DNA from: Acinetobacter gerneri DSM 14967 = CIP 107464 = MTCC 9824 | GTDB lineage: Bacteria; Pseudomonadota; Gammaproteobacteria; Pseudomonadales; Moraxellaceae | DNA length: 64,000 nucleotides | Direction: 5' to 3' | Assembly (NCBI RefSeq): GCF_000368565.1 | Contig: NZ_KB849539.1 | Span: 126,381 to 190,380, forward strand | Shown: in pieces, positions 16,477 to 26,040 of the stretch | How the letters are laid out: each line of letters opens with the position of its first letter | Position numbering within the stretch: the stretch's first letter is position 1 | Program-made: the position numbers and the translations under genes | Notes under the pieces: model-generated | Seen by the model: the letters and a program-made list of their open reading frames with translations, nothing else | What the model was told of the DNA's origin: nothing | Database searches by the model: none

Positions 16477-16796
16477 TGTCTATAGATAATCTCCTTGATC
16501 GAACGTGGTCCAAGCAATATACATGTAATGAGTTTGCTTGTGAGGCATGGAAGCAAATTACCGGTAAAGATCTATCAAAGCGTTTAAATAACTTCTTAAA
16601 TGGAAAAGGAAAATTTAAACAACTCAGTGAACCTATTTCCCCCTGCATAGTTTTTTTCACAAATAACAACCGAAGCTCGACACATGTCGGGCTTTTTTAT
16701 TGCGGCAAGCTTTTACACCTAACGCCGCAAGGCGTGCACTACATACCGCTTGAAATGGTTCGGATGAATTTCAGGGAAGTGAGATTTTATATATGA
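16476..16796 (+). CDS. Small NlpC/P60-like cysteine hydrolase, tail tip (gpK-position)
   Basis: A 106-residue protein with the layout of a minimal NlpC/P60 or CHAP-like hydrolase: a Cys in KQYTCNEFACEAWKQITG near residue 16, then a His in SSTHVGLFYCGKLLHL near residue 70, separated as in papain-like peptidoglycan hydrolases. Its place between a DUF1833 protein and the tail tip attachment protein matches lambda gpK. It is shorter than usual (gpK-type proteins are over 130 residues). Stop and next start overlap (ATGA). Confidence 0.55.
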   Translation: MSIDNLLDRTWSKQYTCNEFACEAWKQITGKDLSKRLNNFLNGKGKFKQLSEPISPCIVFFTNNNRSSTHVGLFYCGKLLHLTPQGVHYIPLEMVRMNFREVRFYI

Positions 16797-19672
16797 AGAA
16801 AGTCATTATTGTTCCTGATCTTTATGATAAATCTAAAAATGAGACTTTTGAAAATGTTGAGAAATTAGAGCCATTTTTAGTTGAGTATTTCAACCAAAAA
16901 TGCCCTGAGAATCTTCATGTTTATCACGGTGAAATAGCTGAAAATCGGGATATAACACCAAAAAATAAGACAGATATTGAATATCTAGAAGTTCTTAATG
17001 GCGTTTTTTATGTAGTTATTTATCCATCAAACCCTTTTATGGTGGCATTTTGGATAGTGACTGGGATTATGGCTGCATTTAGTGTGTATTCAATACTCAC
17101 AATGCCGAAAGCTAATACTTCACAGCTAAAATCATCTAACAATGAACTTGCCAATCGATCAAACCAAGCACGTGTAAAAGCTCGTATTCCAGACATTTAC
17201 GGTCAAGTAAGGGCCTATGCTGATTTAATCGCTCAGCCTTATACTTTCTATGATGCAAGCACAGGCTTAGAGGTTGAATATACGCTCATGGTTATCGGGC
17301 GTGGCTACTATAAGATTCATGACTGCCAAGATGGTGAAACTGATATTGCAAATATTAATGGTTGTGCGGTTTCAATCTTCGATCCAAATGTTGATATTGT
17401 TTCTGGCACACCAATCTATCAAGTCGGATCTCGATTTACTGAAGCACCACTTTATACTAAAAAGTCATCTTCAATTAATGGCCAGACTTTAGAAAAGCCA
17501 AATGATGATGCAATAGAATCACAGTCAATCTACTTTGAAGCGCCAAATATCATTCGTACAACTTCAAGCAGTATTGATTTCACGAAGTATTTTTCAAATG
17601 GCGACAATGTTGCAATCCACAATGCACAATTTGGTACATTAGATCAGTCAATTAGCGGGGCAATCACAGCTCATTCAAATTTAACGATTTCAATTGTTTC
17701 TGATACTTATATTGATGATGTTGGCGGATTTAAAGCATTAAAACTTTCAGGGGTGAATGTCGCAGTAGTTACAACTTTAGGTGAAGGTGAAGAAGCTCAA
17801 ACGCATACTGATTACTACGATATTTCAGGTGATTACGACATCTCAAGTGTTGGATATAGCGTAAGTGGTTCAACTTATACATACCTTTTGACACTGCAAA
17901 GCCCAAAAGTAGTGAATTACAACTGGAACTACATAACAGTAGATTCAGAAACAGTAAATGCATCTGCTACTTTTGCGAAAAATGAAAAAGGTGTTGATCT
18001 CAGTGGGACTTATACGATTACGAATGTATCGGGTTACAGCGCTGCAACAAGCACGACACCTGCATATTTTTCAGTTATTACGCTTACAAATCCTAGCGCT
18101 ATCAATGACGACTGGGACCAGCTGACATATTTAAATGAAGGTACAACACTTGGACAAGTCAATGATGTGCAGCTCAATGTAATTTCAAATAAATGGGTCG
18201 GCTGGTTCGATGTAGAGTTCACAGAAGCTGAAGGGTTTTACGCAAATCTGTATTGGCAAACTGGACTATATTGGCAATCTAAATCTGGTCGACAAGATGC
18301 AACTCAAACACATGTCATAGTTGAATATCAGCAAATCGATGCTGTTACAAATCAGCCAATCGGACAAATTTATAAGAAAGAACTCTACTTCAAATCTAAA
18401 ATATTGAATGATTTCGGTCGAACCTTAAATATTGATTTCTCTGATAAATTCATCGGCTCATTTAGATTTAGAATTTGTTTTGGAATGGCTACAGACTCTC
18501 AATATTACGGCATTCCTAAAGTCAAAGACGTTTATGCATTCACTAAATCAACTAAAACTGTTTATGAAAATGTCACAACATGGCTGATGAAAACGGTTGC
18601 AACAAGTGGTGCTCTATCTGTTAAAGAGCGTAAAGCAAATGCTTTAGTGACACGCAAATTAGAAGTTGATGGAACTGGCGAGTTAGTTGCAACTAAAGAT
18701 GCAGGGCAAGCGCTCATTAATCTAGCTTTAGATAAATATGTTGGGCGCAGATCTATTGATGAAGTAGATATTGAGCAGATTAAGACTGAAATACTGGCTG
18801 TGAAAAACTATTTCAATAGCTCTGGTCCAACTGAATTTTCATATACGTTTGACGATGACTCACTGTCATTTGAAGAACAAGCTGGCATGATTGCTTCTGC
18901 TTGTTTCTGTCAAACAACACGTTTCGGCAACAAGCTAAGATTGAAATTTGAAAAGCCGCAAGAGAATTCTGTATTACTTTTTAATCATCGAAATAAAGTG
19001 CCAAGCTCTGAAAAGCGTACATATTCATTCGGAATTGAGAAAGATTATGACGGAATCGAACTCGAATATACATCACCAGATGATGATGCGCGTGTGACTT
19101 ATACTATCCCTTCTGATAGCTCTGCGATCAATCCGATGAAGATTACCACTTCAGGTATTCGCAATGAAGCAGTTGCAAAAACAAGGGCATGGCGAGAATG
19201 GAATAAACTGAGATTTCAGAATGTTGCAGTTGAATTCGACGGATTAGATGAATCCAATTTGTTGATGATCAATGATCGTATTTTAGTTGCTGATAATACG
19301 ATTTCAAGCACACAAGACGGTGAAGTTGAGTCAATAGATGCTTTAACTCTAACGCTTTCACAAGATGTTATCTTTGACGAAAGCTCGGCTTACTACTGTT
19401 ATTTACAATTATCAGATGGCTCAGTTGACATGATTCAGTGTTTTAAAACTGAATATTCTAATGAGGTTCTATTGAGTAGGGCACCTAAAAAAGCTCTGGT
19501 TTTAGATCCAGATCGTTATGCAAAAACGACTTATTCAATTGTTAAATCACAAGAATCTAAAAAACAAGCATTTATGCTTTCTGAAATGTCTCCGAATGAT
19601 GCAATGACGAACAAGCTTACATGTATTAATTACGATGATCGATATTACGAAATGGATCATTCATTTATCTAA
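16793..19672 (+). CDS. Tail tip protein J-like host specificity protein (TipJ family-like)
   Basis: A 959-residue protein. Residues 1-75 resemble a small ubiquitin-like/ThiS-type domain seen at the start of this family; residues ~81-101 are a hydrophobic segment (FMVAFWIVTGIMAAFSVYSIL in parts). Following domains are beta-rich (VKARIPDIYGQVRAYADL, RGYYKIHDCQDGETDI, QYYGIPKVKDVYAF, RKLEVDGTGELVATKDAGQAL). This is the central tail hub/tip protein that contacts the host receptor, equivalent to lambda gpJ. It belongs to the first of two tail-tip modules in this prophage. It is followed by a terminator and two fibre/lectin-like proteins. Confidence 0.7.
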   Translation: MKKVIIVPDLYDKSKNETFENVEKLEPFLVEYFNQKCPENLHVYHGEIAENRDITPKNKTDIEYLEVLNGVFYVVIYPSNPFMVAFWIVTGIMAAFSVYSILTMPKANTSQLKSSNNELANRSNQARVKARIPDIYGQVRAYADLIAQPYTFYDASTGLEVEYTLMVIGRGYYKIHDCQDGETDIANINGCAVSIFDPNVDIVSGTPIYQVGSRFTEAPLYTKKSSSINGQTLEKPNDDAIESQSIYFEAPNIIRTTSSSIDFTKYFSNGDNVAIHNAQFGTLDQSISGAITAHSNLTISIVSDTYIDDVGGFKALKLSGVNVAVVTTLGEGEEAQTHTDYYDISGDYDISSVGYSVSGSTYTYLLTLQSPKVVNYNWNYITVDSETVNASATFAKNEKGVDLSGTYTITNVSGYSAATSTTPAYFSVITLTNPSAINDDWDQLTYLNEGTTLGQVNDVQLNVISNKWVGWFDVEFTEAEGFYANLYWQTGLYWQSKSGRQDATQTHVIVEYQQIDAVTNQPIGQIYKKELYFKSKILNDFGRTLNIDFSDKFIGSFRFRICFGMATDSQYYGIPKVKDVYAFTKSTKTVYENVTTWLMKTVATSGALSVKERKANALVTRKLEVDGTGELVATKDAGQALINLALDKYVGRRSIDEVDIEQIKTEILAVKNYFNSSGPTEFSYTFDDDSLSFEEQAGMIASACFCQTTRFGNKLRLKFEKPQENSVLLFNHRNKVPSSEKRTYSFGIEKDYDGIELEYTSPDDDARVTYTIPSDSSAINPMKITTSGIRNEAVAKTRAWREWNKLRFQNVAVEFDGLDESNLLMINDRILVADNTISSTQDGEVESIDALTLTLSQDVIFDESSAYYCYLQLSDGSVDMIQCFKTEYSNEVLLSRAPKKALVLDPDRYAKTTYSIVKSQESKKQAFMLSEMSPNDAMTNKLTCINYDDRYYEMDHSFI

Positions 19673-19690
19673 ATTTTATTGAAATACAAG

Positions 19691-19713
19691 GCACTCGAAA
19701 GAGTGCTTTTTTT
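19691..19713 (+). terminator. Terminator after the tail tip gene
   Basis: Arms GCACTC and GAGTGC around GAAA, followed by seven T residues. Confidence 0.75.
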
Positions 19714-19731
19714 ATGCTTGGAGAAAAGTTA

Positions 19732-21597
19732 ATGGTAGATCAGATCATTACAGCGCAAAAACTTATTGATGCTGACAAAGATGCGGACCGATTAAATACA
19801 GCAGTAAACGGCTCAAAAACGGATAATGTGACAACACGAAGCGGTAGTGAATATCCTTCACTCGCAAATGCAGTTTATCAAATCATGCAAACAGGCGGAT
19901 TCGAGCCATTTTCTACAGAAAAAGAACTTCTTGCTAGTAAGCCAACTTTGCCGAAAAAAGCCGCTAAAGCTATGGATACTAAAAAAGTATGGCTTTGGAT
20001 TCAGCATGCAGGAGAAAGCTCACCATCTTGGCACGACACGGGTTTGAGTGAACTGGATCAAGCAAAACAGTATGTTGATCTAAAATTAAAAAATAATGCT
20101 TTGGAAAGCTTATTTGATTTCAATGATTCGGAACAAAATACAGTAGCTAGAATTTTAAGTGACGGTGATATTGAAACAGCAAAATTTGGCAAACTTAGTA
20201 ATTTGCCTAAATCAACTTTGGATCAAGCAAAACAGTATGTTGATTTCAAAACCAAATCTTTAGATGAAAACTCCTCACAAAGTCTCTTTGATTTTAGAGA
20301 TAAAGACGAAAGTATTGTTGCTCAACTATTAGAAAACGGTGATTTAAACCTAGCTGCATTAGATGGTAAAGGTGTGGCGCAGTTTATTAAGCTGTTACTT
20401 TCTGTTTCAGCAGATTCTTCTGAAGATTCATCTATTTTCAAGCTACACGATGTAGAAGGTAATCTTGTTTTTGATTTTACAAATGACGGGGATGTGATTT
20501 TCGGTGGTGGTAGATCTTTAAAAGCTCTTGCTCATAAAGAGAGCAATTCGGTTATTGGCATTCCATCTTCTTATGAATTGCTTACTGATGATTTCAATTC
20601 ATTGATATCAAGCTATCGCAATTTAAGTCATATTTCAGATTTACCAATACCGACAGGATTGTGTAGTCAAAAGTTTAAAATCAGCAATAAAGCTGAATTC
20701 CTAAGCTTAAAAATTTCACAAGCCGAAAGGATCAAAATTGATACACCTTACTATCAAGATGATCATGTTGTGCATCCATTTTTGTGTAATTTTTACAAAA
20801 CGTTCCGTGGGTTTAAACACCTTCTGTTGTTAACGCCCTATCGAGACACGAAAGATTATTACGAAAACCCATGCGTTTACGGTTCAAATGATCTGGTGAA
20901 TTTTGAGTTGTTGTCAGATATGCCTCAACCGCTTTATGAGCGTTATCCAGGCTCCTACAATTACAACTCTGATAATTTTGGTGTCTATGATCACACAACA
21001 GGTGAATTTTGTGTGTGTTGGCGAAATGGAGCAACAGCTTCTGGTTTTTCGTTGTGGATGAGTAGAACAAGTGATGGTATCAACTGGACCGAACGTGAAG
21101 CAATCACCCCGATATCATCTGAGTTATTACTCTCACCTAATATCTTGTTTAATCCTCTTCTTAATAAGTGGGTTATGTATTCAATATCTAATGATGTAAT
21201 TCATGAGTCGTTTGATGGCAATAAATTTAATTATCGTTTATCAGATAGCTTGTATGGACCATGGTCTGAGCCAGTGTTTATTGATGCCCCATTTACTTCA
21301 TGGCATCAAGAAACACGCTATTGTGGCAATCAATTTATAACGATTATCAATGATCAAAGAATCACAGGGCAATTGTTCCTCGGAATTAGTGATGATGGAT
21401 TTTCTTGGCAATTTTCAGAGGTTGGAATGCTCGAAGGTGAGCATCTAAATACTTACAAAGCTTCAATTGTTCCGAATGTGACTGAGGACTCGGTTCATTT
21501 CGATATTTTTTGGACATCAAGCAATGTGGCTACAGGGGATAATCTTTGGCAGCTATTTCATGCAAAAACACAACTTATTCAAATTGAAGGAGTCTAA
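19732..21597 (+). CDS. Tail spike/fibre with Asp-box propeller-like domain
   Basis: A 621-residue protein starting at the ATG with GGAG eight bases upstream. Residues 1-100 are an adaptor (MVDQIITAQKLIDADKDADR). Residues ~105-260 hold about three imperfect repeats (SLFDFNDSEQNTVARILSDGD, SLFDFRDKDESIVAQLLENGD, then a diverged copy IFKLHDVEGNLVFDFTNDGD), each with a strand and a GDxxxA turn. From ~300 on there are blades with Asp-box-like motifs (SRTSDGINW, GISDDGFSW, YGSNDLVNF), pointing to a beta-propeller glycosidase such as the GH43/GH32 or sialidase-like folds. It probably binds and trims capsule or LPS sugars. A catalytic residue set cannot be assigned by eye. Confidence 0.6.
   Translation: MVDQIITAQKLIDADKDADRLNTAVNGSKTDNVTTRSGSEYPSLANAVYQIMQTGGFEPFSTEKELLASKPTLPKKAAKAMDTKKVWLWIQHAGESSPSWHDTGLSELDQAKQYVDLKLKNNALESLFDFNDSEQNTVARILSDGDIETAKFGKLSNLPKSTLDQAKQYVDFKTKSLDENSSQSLFDFRDKDESIVAQLLENGDLNLAALDGKGVAQFIKLLLSVSADSSEDSSIFKLHDVEGNLVFDFTNDGDVIFGGGRSLKALAHKESNSVIGIPSSYELLTDDFNSLISSYRNLSHISDLPIPTGLCSQKFKISNKAEFLSLKISQAERIKIDTPYYQDDHVVHPFLCNFYKTFRGFKHLLLLTPYRDTKDYYENPCVYGSNDLVNFELLSDMPQPLYERYPGSYNYNSDNFGVYDHTTGEFCVCWRNGATASGFSLWMSRTSDGINWTEREAITPISSELLLSPNILFNPLLNKWVMYSISNDVIHESFDGNKFNYRLSDSLYGPWSEPVFIDAPFTSWHQETRYCGNQFITIINDQRITGQLFLGISDDGFSWQFSEVGMLEGEHLNTYKASIVPNVTEDSVHFDIFWTSSNVATGDNLWQLFHAKTQLIQIEGV
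20054..20244 (+). repeat. Direct repeats in the tail spike gene (26 bp at 20054-20079 and 20219-20244)
   Basis: Two identical 26-base copies, 165 bases apart, encode LDQAKQYVD in both. They begin the protein repeat units and show that the repeats arose by recent internal duplication and could recombine to change fibre length. Confidence 0.8.
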
Positions 21598-21599
21598 AA

Positions 21600-22679
21600 A
21601 TGGCTTTATCTTTTACAAGCAATAAGAAAGCAACGAATGTAATTAGTGATGCATCAGGTTATAAAGGCCCACTTGACTATTTTTTGAGTGCCGATATTGC
21701 AAATGATGTGTACTTTATTCAATCCAACGGTAATAAGGAATATGCGCCAATGGATGAAGTTTTTCAAGTTGCGCGTTCTTCATCACGGGGGCGTGTGTTT
21801 GACGAGAATTTAAACATTAGCGAAGTAGGTGCTAACTTTCCGCGTAGATCGTATTTACCTGCTTATGATACTTTCGGGATTTTAATTGAAGAGGCTCGTT
21901 ATAATTTTTTTGATCAGTCAACACTTGCTACAAAGAAAACAAACGCACTACCGTCTACAACAAATACTTTTGCTTGTTATGCGCTGGGGGGTTCAGCTAA
22001 AGCATCTGCAAGCGAGGTTGATATTATTGGGGGTACTGGTACATATAACGACCCGCAATTCTTTACTCTGAAGTCTGGTGGTACTTTAACACCAACTATC
22101 ACTGTGTCTGGCAGTCCAAAAGCAATTCAAGTAGAGCAGCTAGTAGCAAAAACAAGTGCAAGTGCGGTCCCTAGTGTATCTGCTGCAACAAAGGCATCTG
22201 AAAGCATGTCTATTCCAGCGACGGACATTTTTACGTCAACACAAGGCTGTATTATATTAAATATCTTGGAGAACAAACCCAATATCAACAATGGTAAATC
22301 TGACTATATTCCATATGTACAAATTGGATTTGATAAAAATAACTATCTAGCAATGAATCGACGTGTTGAGCGAAATATATTAACACTCCGTTTATTCAAA
22401 GATGGTTCTGAAGTATTAGTGCCTCAAATCGCACTAACAACGCCAAAAAATCAAATTGCGATATCTTGGAATAATGGTGTTATTTCATATGCGGTAAATG
22501 GTAAAGCATACAGTGTTAATACAACAATGGATGCGAATTTCAAGGCCAATACGGTTCAACTACTATCTGCTGTTTCAGGGTGGGTGACTGCTGATGGTAA
22601 TGCAGCTCTCTCAAACATGATTATTTATAACCGCGCGTTATCACTTACAGAGTTAGAAAAGGCTACAGCGAGCTGGTAA
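21600..22679 (+). CDS. Distal tail protein with C-terminal lectin (LamG/concanavalin A-like) domain
   Basis: A 359-residue protein two bases after the spike gene, with GAAGGAG just upstream. The N-terminal 75 residues (YKGPLDYFLSADIANDVYFIQ) look structural, residues 85-110 include YLPAYDTFGILIEEARYNFFD, and residues ~190-359 resemble a concanavalin A-like jelly roll (ISWNNGVISYAVNGKAYSVN, SNMIIYNRALSLTELEKA). It probably binds cell-surface glycans and cooperates with the spike. Conserved adjacency to the spike suggests a receptor-recognition pair that is swapped as a block. Confidence 0.6.
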   Translation: MALSFTSNKKATNVISDASGYKGPLDYFLSADIANDVYFIQSNGNKEYAPMDEVFQVARSSSRGRVFDENLNISEVGANFPRRSYLPAYDTFGILIEEARYNFFDQSTLATKKTNALPSTTNTFACYALGGSAKASASEVDIIGGTGTYNDPQFFTLKSGGTLTPTITVSGSPKAIQVEQLVAKTSASAVPSVSAATKASESMSIPATDIFTSTQGCIILNILENKPNINNGKSDYIPYVQIGFDKNNYLAMNRRVERNILTLRLFKDGSEVLVPQIALTTPKNQIAISWNNGVISYAVNGKAYSVNTTMDANFKANTVQLLSAVSGWVTADGNAALSNMIIYNRALSLTELEKATASW

Positions 22680-22729
22680 AACGACATAAGAATTTTCCAC
22701 ATTTTAATATTTAGTTATTTAGTCAACCT

Positions 22730-23155
22730 ATGAAAAACCTTGAAGCAGTACAAGAGGCGCTTACATGGCTCGGTACACCTTACCATCACCAGGGGCGTGT
22801 CAAAGGCGTTGGGGTGGATTGTGGAACCTTGATTTGTGAGGTTTATGAAAAAGTTGGACTCATGGACCATTTAGATCCGCGTCCGTATCCGCCAGACTGG
22901 CACATGCATCAAATGGGTGAGCGATATCTTGAGCATATCCGGGGTGTCTGCTTTGAAGTGGACGGGCCACCAGAGCCGGGAGATATTGTGCTTTATAAAA
23001 TTGGCAAATGCGTCAGCCATGGCGCAATTGTCGTCGAATGGCCAACGATCATTCATTCATATATCCATCTAGGAGTCATTCTTCAAGATGGGACCAAAGG
23101 AAGTTTAGCCCGGCGAATCGCCGGGTTTTTTCGTATGAAGAGGCTGAAAAAATAA
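22730..23155 (+). CDS. NlpC/P60 family tail tip peptidase (second module)
   Basis: A 141-residue protein with a complete NlpC/P60 pattern: Cys in GVDCGTLICEVYE (residue ~31), His in SHGAIVVEW (~97), and a hydrophobic strand after it. Such gpK-like proteins cleave peptidoglycan stem peptides and are tail-tip components. It is a second gpK-type gene, with the first at 16476. The base composition is somewhat more GC-rich than in neighbouring phage genes. No Shine-Dalgarno sequence precedes its ATG; the 50 bases upstream after the lectin gene look like a recombination seam. Stop overlaps the next start (TAATG). Confidence 0.75.
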   Translation: MKNLEAVQEALTWLGTPYHHQGRVKGVGVDCGTLICEVYEKVGLMDHLDPRPYPPDWHMHQMGERYLEHIRGVCFEVDGPPEPGDIVLYKIGKCVSHGAIVVEWPTIIHSYIHLGVILQDGTKGSLARRIAGFFRMKRLKK

Positions 23156-25644
23156 TGGGTGGAATATTTGGCAGTACCACGATTAGTACCTCGGATAAAC
23201 GTATTAATTCAATGCGTATTCAGCAATCAGCATATGGTCTGACACAGCCATTGGTATACGGCAAAAATCGCGTTGCAGCAAATATGTTTTGGTATGGTGA
23301 CTTTAAAGCCACCGCCCATACTACAACTACTAAATCTGGTGGTAAAGGTGGTAAAACCAAGACCAAAAACACTACATATACGTATTCTGCATCATTAATG
23401 TTGGGTCTTTGTGAAACCAAAATACGCGACATTGGCAATATCTGGCGAGACAAGGAGCAGATTGTTCCAAAGACTGAAGGCGGTGTGCAGCTCAAACCAA
23501 TCGACCAGCTCGGATTTGAACTCTTTGACGGTGACCAAAACCCAGTGTGGGGTTATCTGGCATCCATGCATCCTGATCAGGCAGTACATTATCCATTTCT
23601 CGGCTATATCGCGTGTGCAAATTATGACTTAGGTGGTAGTGCATCATTATCGAATCATAACTTTGAAGTGATTAGCGACATCACGTTTTCTGACACAATT
23701 CATGATGCCAATCCAGCTGATGTGATTGAAGATTTCATCACAAATCCGCGGTACGGTGCAGCACCTAGTTTGAATATGGCAGATTTATCCGAATTTCGAA
23801 CATATTGTGCAGCCACTAATTTGTTGATTAGTCCTGCTTTGACAGAACAGCGTGCCGCGCATGAAATCATTAATGAAATCGTTGAGGTGGTAAATTGTGC
23901 GATTGTACCCAGCCCGGATGGTTTAAAAATTCGGTCCTATGGTGACACTGCAGTATCAGGAAATGGAGTCACGTTTACACCGGATCTGACACCAGCCTAT
24001 CATTTAACAGATGATGACTTCATTGGTGATGATCAGCCCGTTCGCGTGAAGCGTAGCCGTGACACAGATGCATTTAATCACTGTCAGATTGAGTACGTGA
24101 ATCGCTTCAATCAGTACAATACCGAGACGGTCGAAGCGAAAGACCAAGCCAATATTGAAATGTTTGGACTACGTACACAAGATCCAGTGAAGTACGACTT
24201 CTTCTGTGAACCAAAAATTGCAAGACACGCCGTGCAATTATTGCTGCAGCGCAAACTTTACGTGCGCAATGAGTATGAATTTGATCTCGGCTGGAAGTAC
24301 TGCCGACTCGAGCCGATGGACATAGTGACGCTGACAGATGAGTCCTTAGGTTTAGATCGCTTTCCCGTGCGTATCACCCGCATCGAGGAGGATCAGGACG
24401 GATTACTTACAGTGACCGCAGAAGAACTGGCCTTAGGCTCAAGATCAGCAGTTGAATACGACTTGCAGGCGTCAAATGGCTATCAGGGAGGTAATGAGGA
24501 ACCAGGTAATGTTAATGCGCCGGTAATTTTTGAGCCTCCATTAGAACTGACTGATGGTAAAAATCAGATTTGGGTTGCGGCAAGCGGTGGTATCAATTGG
24601 GGGGGGTGTAACGTCTGGGCGAGTATAGATAACACGACTTATGAAATGATCGGGACAATCTATGGTTCAGCGCGTTACGGTACCTTAGTTTCGGCAATTG
24701 ATGCAGATGACACATCTATGCAAGTCCAGTTGAATACATCATCTCAAATCTTTGGTGGTACGCTTGAAGATGCTGAAGTTGATGCAACCTTGTGTAAGGT
24801 GGGCGATGAATATATTAACTATGTTGATGCAACCTTGGATGGATCAGGGCGCTATACATTAAGTGGCATGCTTCGTGGGCGTTTTGATGATGCAAGCTCA
24901 CACAATGCAGGTGAATCATTTGTTCGTATTGACCGTGCCATTTTTGAGTACGATTTTAATCCGAACATGATTGGCAAAGAGGTTTATTTGAAGTTCACCA
25001 GCTTTAATGGCCTTGAGCAAAAAGAAGAAACCTTGGATGAAGTGACTGCCTACAGTTACACCATCAATGGTGGACGTCCAGCTGGTGTCAAAGGCTTATC
25101 ACTTCAGTCTGCATTTGAAGGAATGAGCTTTAAAGTCCAATGGCAAAGTGCAGCTGGTGCAACGGGTTATGTTGTTCAAATTTGGTCTAATGGTGTATTA
25201 CTTCGAACAGTTGAAACGACGAATACAGATTATTCATACAGTATGGATGAAGCGAAAATCGACGGTATTCAACGTGCTTATACAGTACGTGTCACAAGTA
25301 AAAATGGTTCGATTATCAGCACATTTGCTGAGTTGAATATCAGTAATCCAGTGCCACCACAATTGTTGAACGTCTACACCTCTGCCACTGCAGATTCGAT
25401 CACAGTGACTTGGATTCCAAGTGAAGTGCCGGATCTAAAAGATTACCAAGTGTGGATTAGTACCAATGCAATTTTTGATCCTGATACAACTGCAGCACGT
25501 TGGACAGGTACCGAAAATGCTTGCACGATTACAGGCTTGCAATCAACGACCACATATTATGTGCGTGTTGCAGCAAGGGACGTTTGGAAGCCGACTTCGT
25601 GGAACTATTCATCACGAATCACACAGGCAACTGCTGATAGTTAA
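23155..25644 (+). CDS. J-like tail tip protein with FN3 domains (second module)
   Basis: An 829-residue protein starting at MGGIFGSTTIST, overlapping the NlpC gene; a start at 23008 would only extend into the NlpC gene frame. It resembles the Rcc01698/phage-tail-3 type hub protein (SLMLGLCETKIRDIGNIW, GDDQPVRVKRSRDTDAFN, MDIVTLTDESLGLDRFPVRITRIEE). Two fibronectin III domains follow at ~640-725 and ~730-829, with YYVRVAARDVWKPTSWNYS at the end. It is a second gpJ-like protein in the same prophage. Typical partners (a DUF2163-like gene) are missing upstream. Ends near a terminator. Confidence 0.75.
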   Translation: MGGIFGSTTISTSDKRINSMRIQQSAYGLTQPLVYGKNRVAANMFWYGDFKATAHTTTTKSGGKGGKTKTKNTTYTYSASLMLGLCETKIRDIGNIWRDKEQIVPKTEGGVQLKPIDQLGFELFDGDQNPVWGYLASMHPDQAVHYPFLGYIACANYDLGGSASLSNHNFEVISDITFSDTIHDANPADVIEDFITNPRYGAAPSLNMADLSEFRTYCAATNLLISPALTEQRAAHEIINEIVEVVNCAIVPSPDGLKIRSYGDTAVSGNGVTFTPDLTPAYHLTDDDFIGDDQPVRVKRSRDTDAFNHCQIEYVNRFNQYNTETVEAKDQANIEMFGLRTQDPVKYDFFCEPKIARHAVQLLLQRKLYVRNEYEFDLGWKYCRLEPMDIVTLTDESLGLDRFPVRITRIEEDQDGLLTVTAEELALGSRSAVEYDLQASNGYQGGNEEPGNVNAPVIFEPPLELTDGKNQIWVAASGGINWGGCNVWASIDNTTYEMIGTIYGSARYGTLVSAIDADDTSMQVQLNTSSQIFGGTLEDAEVDATLCKVGDEYINYVDATLDGSGRYTLSGMLRGRFDDASSHNAGESFVRIDRAIFEYDFNPNMIGKEVYLKFTSFNGLEQKEETLDEVTAYSYTINGGRPAGVKGLSLQSAFEGMSFKVQWQSAAGATGYVVQIWSNGVLLRTVETTNTDYSYSMDEAKIDGIQRAYTVRVTSKNGSIISTFAELNISNPVPPQLLNVYTSATADSITVTWIPSEVPDLKDYQVWISTNAIFDPDTTAARWTGTENACTITGLQSTTTYYVRVAARDVWKPTSWNYSSRITQATADS

Positions 25645-25658
25645 AGTTTTCAACCATA

Positions 25659-25683
25659 AAGCATCTTTCGGGGTGCTTTTTTA
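25659..25683 (+). terminator. Terminator after the second tail tip module
   Basis: Arms AAGCATC and GGTGCTT (one T-G pair) around a short loop, followed by TTTTTTA. Confidence 0.65.
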
Positions 25684-25704
25684 TTGCCAAAATTTGGAGG
25701 TTTT

Positions 25705-26040
25705 GTGGATAAAGAAACATTAAAAGAGATTGTTACTGGTCTCATTACTTACGGGTGGATGATTGCTTTAGCAATGCTAGGAGGATTAGTCGCCTTCATT
25801 CGCAGGCTAAATCAATCAAAAGAACCCAAGCCGTTGAAGGAGATATTTATGCGACTTTTCGGTGAGTTAATTGTCTCTGCATTCGCAGGAATTATCACAG
25901 TTCTATTGTGTATTTATTGGGATATGCCGTTGGTATTGATTGGAGTACTTGCAGGCATGGCAGGACATTTAGGTGGTAAAGCGATCGATACATTTGTGTT
26001 GATTTGGAAAGCAGTGATATCGGGAGGCAAGTTGCCGTGA
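25705..26040 (+). CDS. Phage holin
   Basis: A 111-residue membrane protein with three hydrophobic segments: TYGWMIALAMLGGLVAFI (residues ~12-30), LIVSAFAGIITVLLCIYW (~57-75) and PLVLIGVLAGMAGHLG (~78-93), with a charged cytoplasmic linker between the first two. It resembles the LydA-like or holin 2/3 families. The start is GTG with GGAGG four bases upstream; TTG at 25684 is less likely. It precedes the endolysin with a GTGA overlap, the usual lysis order. The holin forms membrane holes at the programmed time and releases the endolysin. Confidence 0.75.
   Translation: MDKETLKEIVTGLITYGWMIALAMLGGLVAFIRRLNQSKEPKPLKEIFMRLFGELIVSAFAGIITVLLCIYWDMPLVLIGVLAGMAGHLGGKAIDTFVLIWKAVISGGKLP

Noticed and set aside
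16445..16669. 74-codon minus-strand frame over the small NlpC-like gene
   Set aside because: No start signal; overlaps a gene with coupled start and stop.
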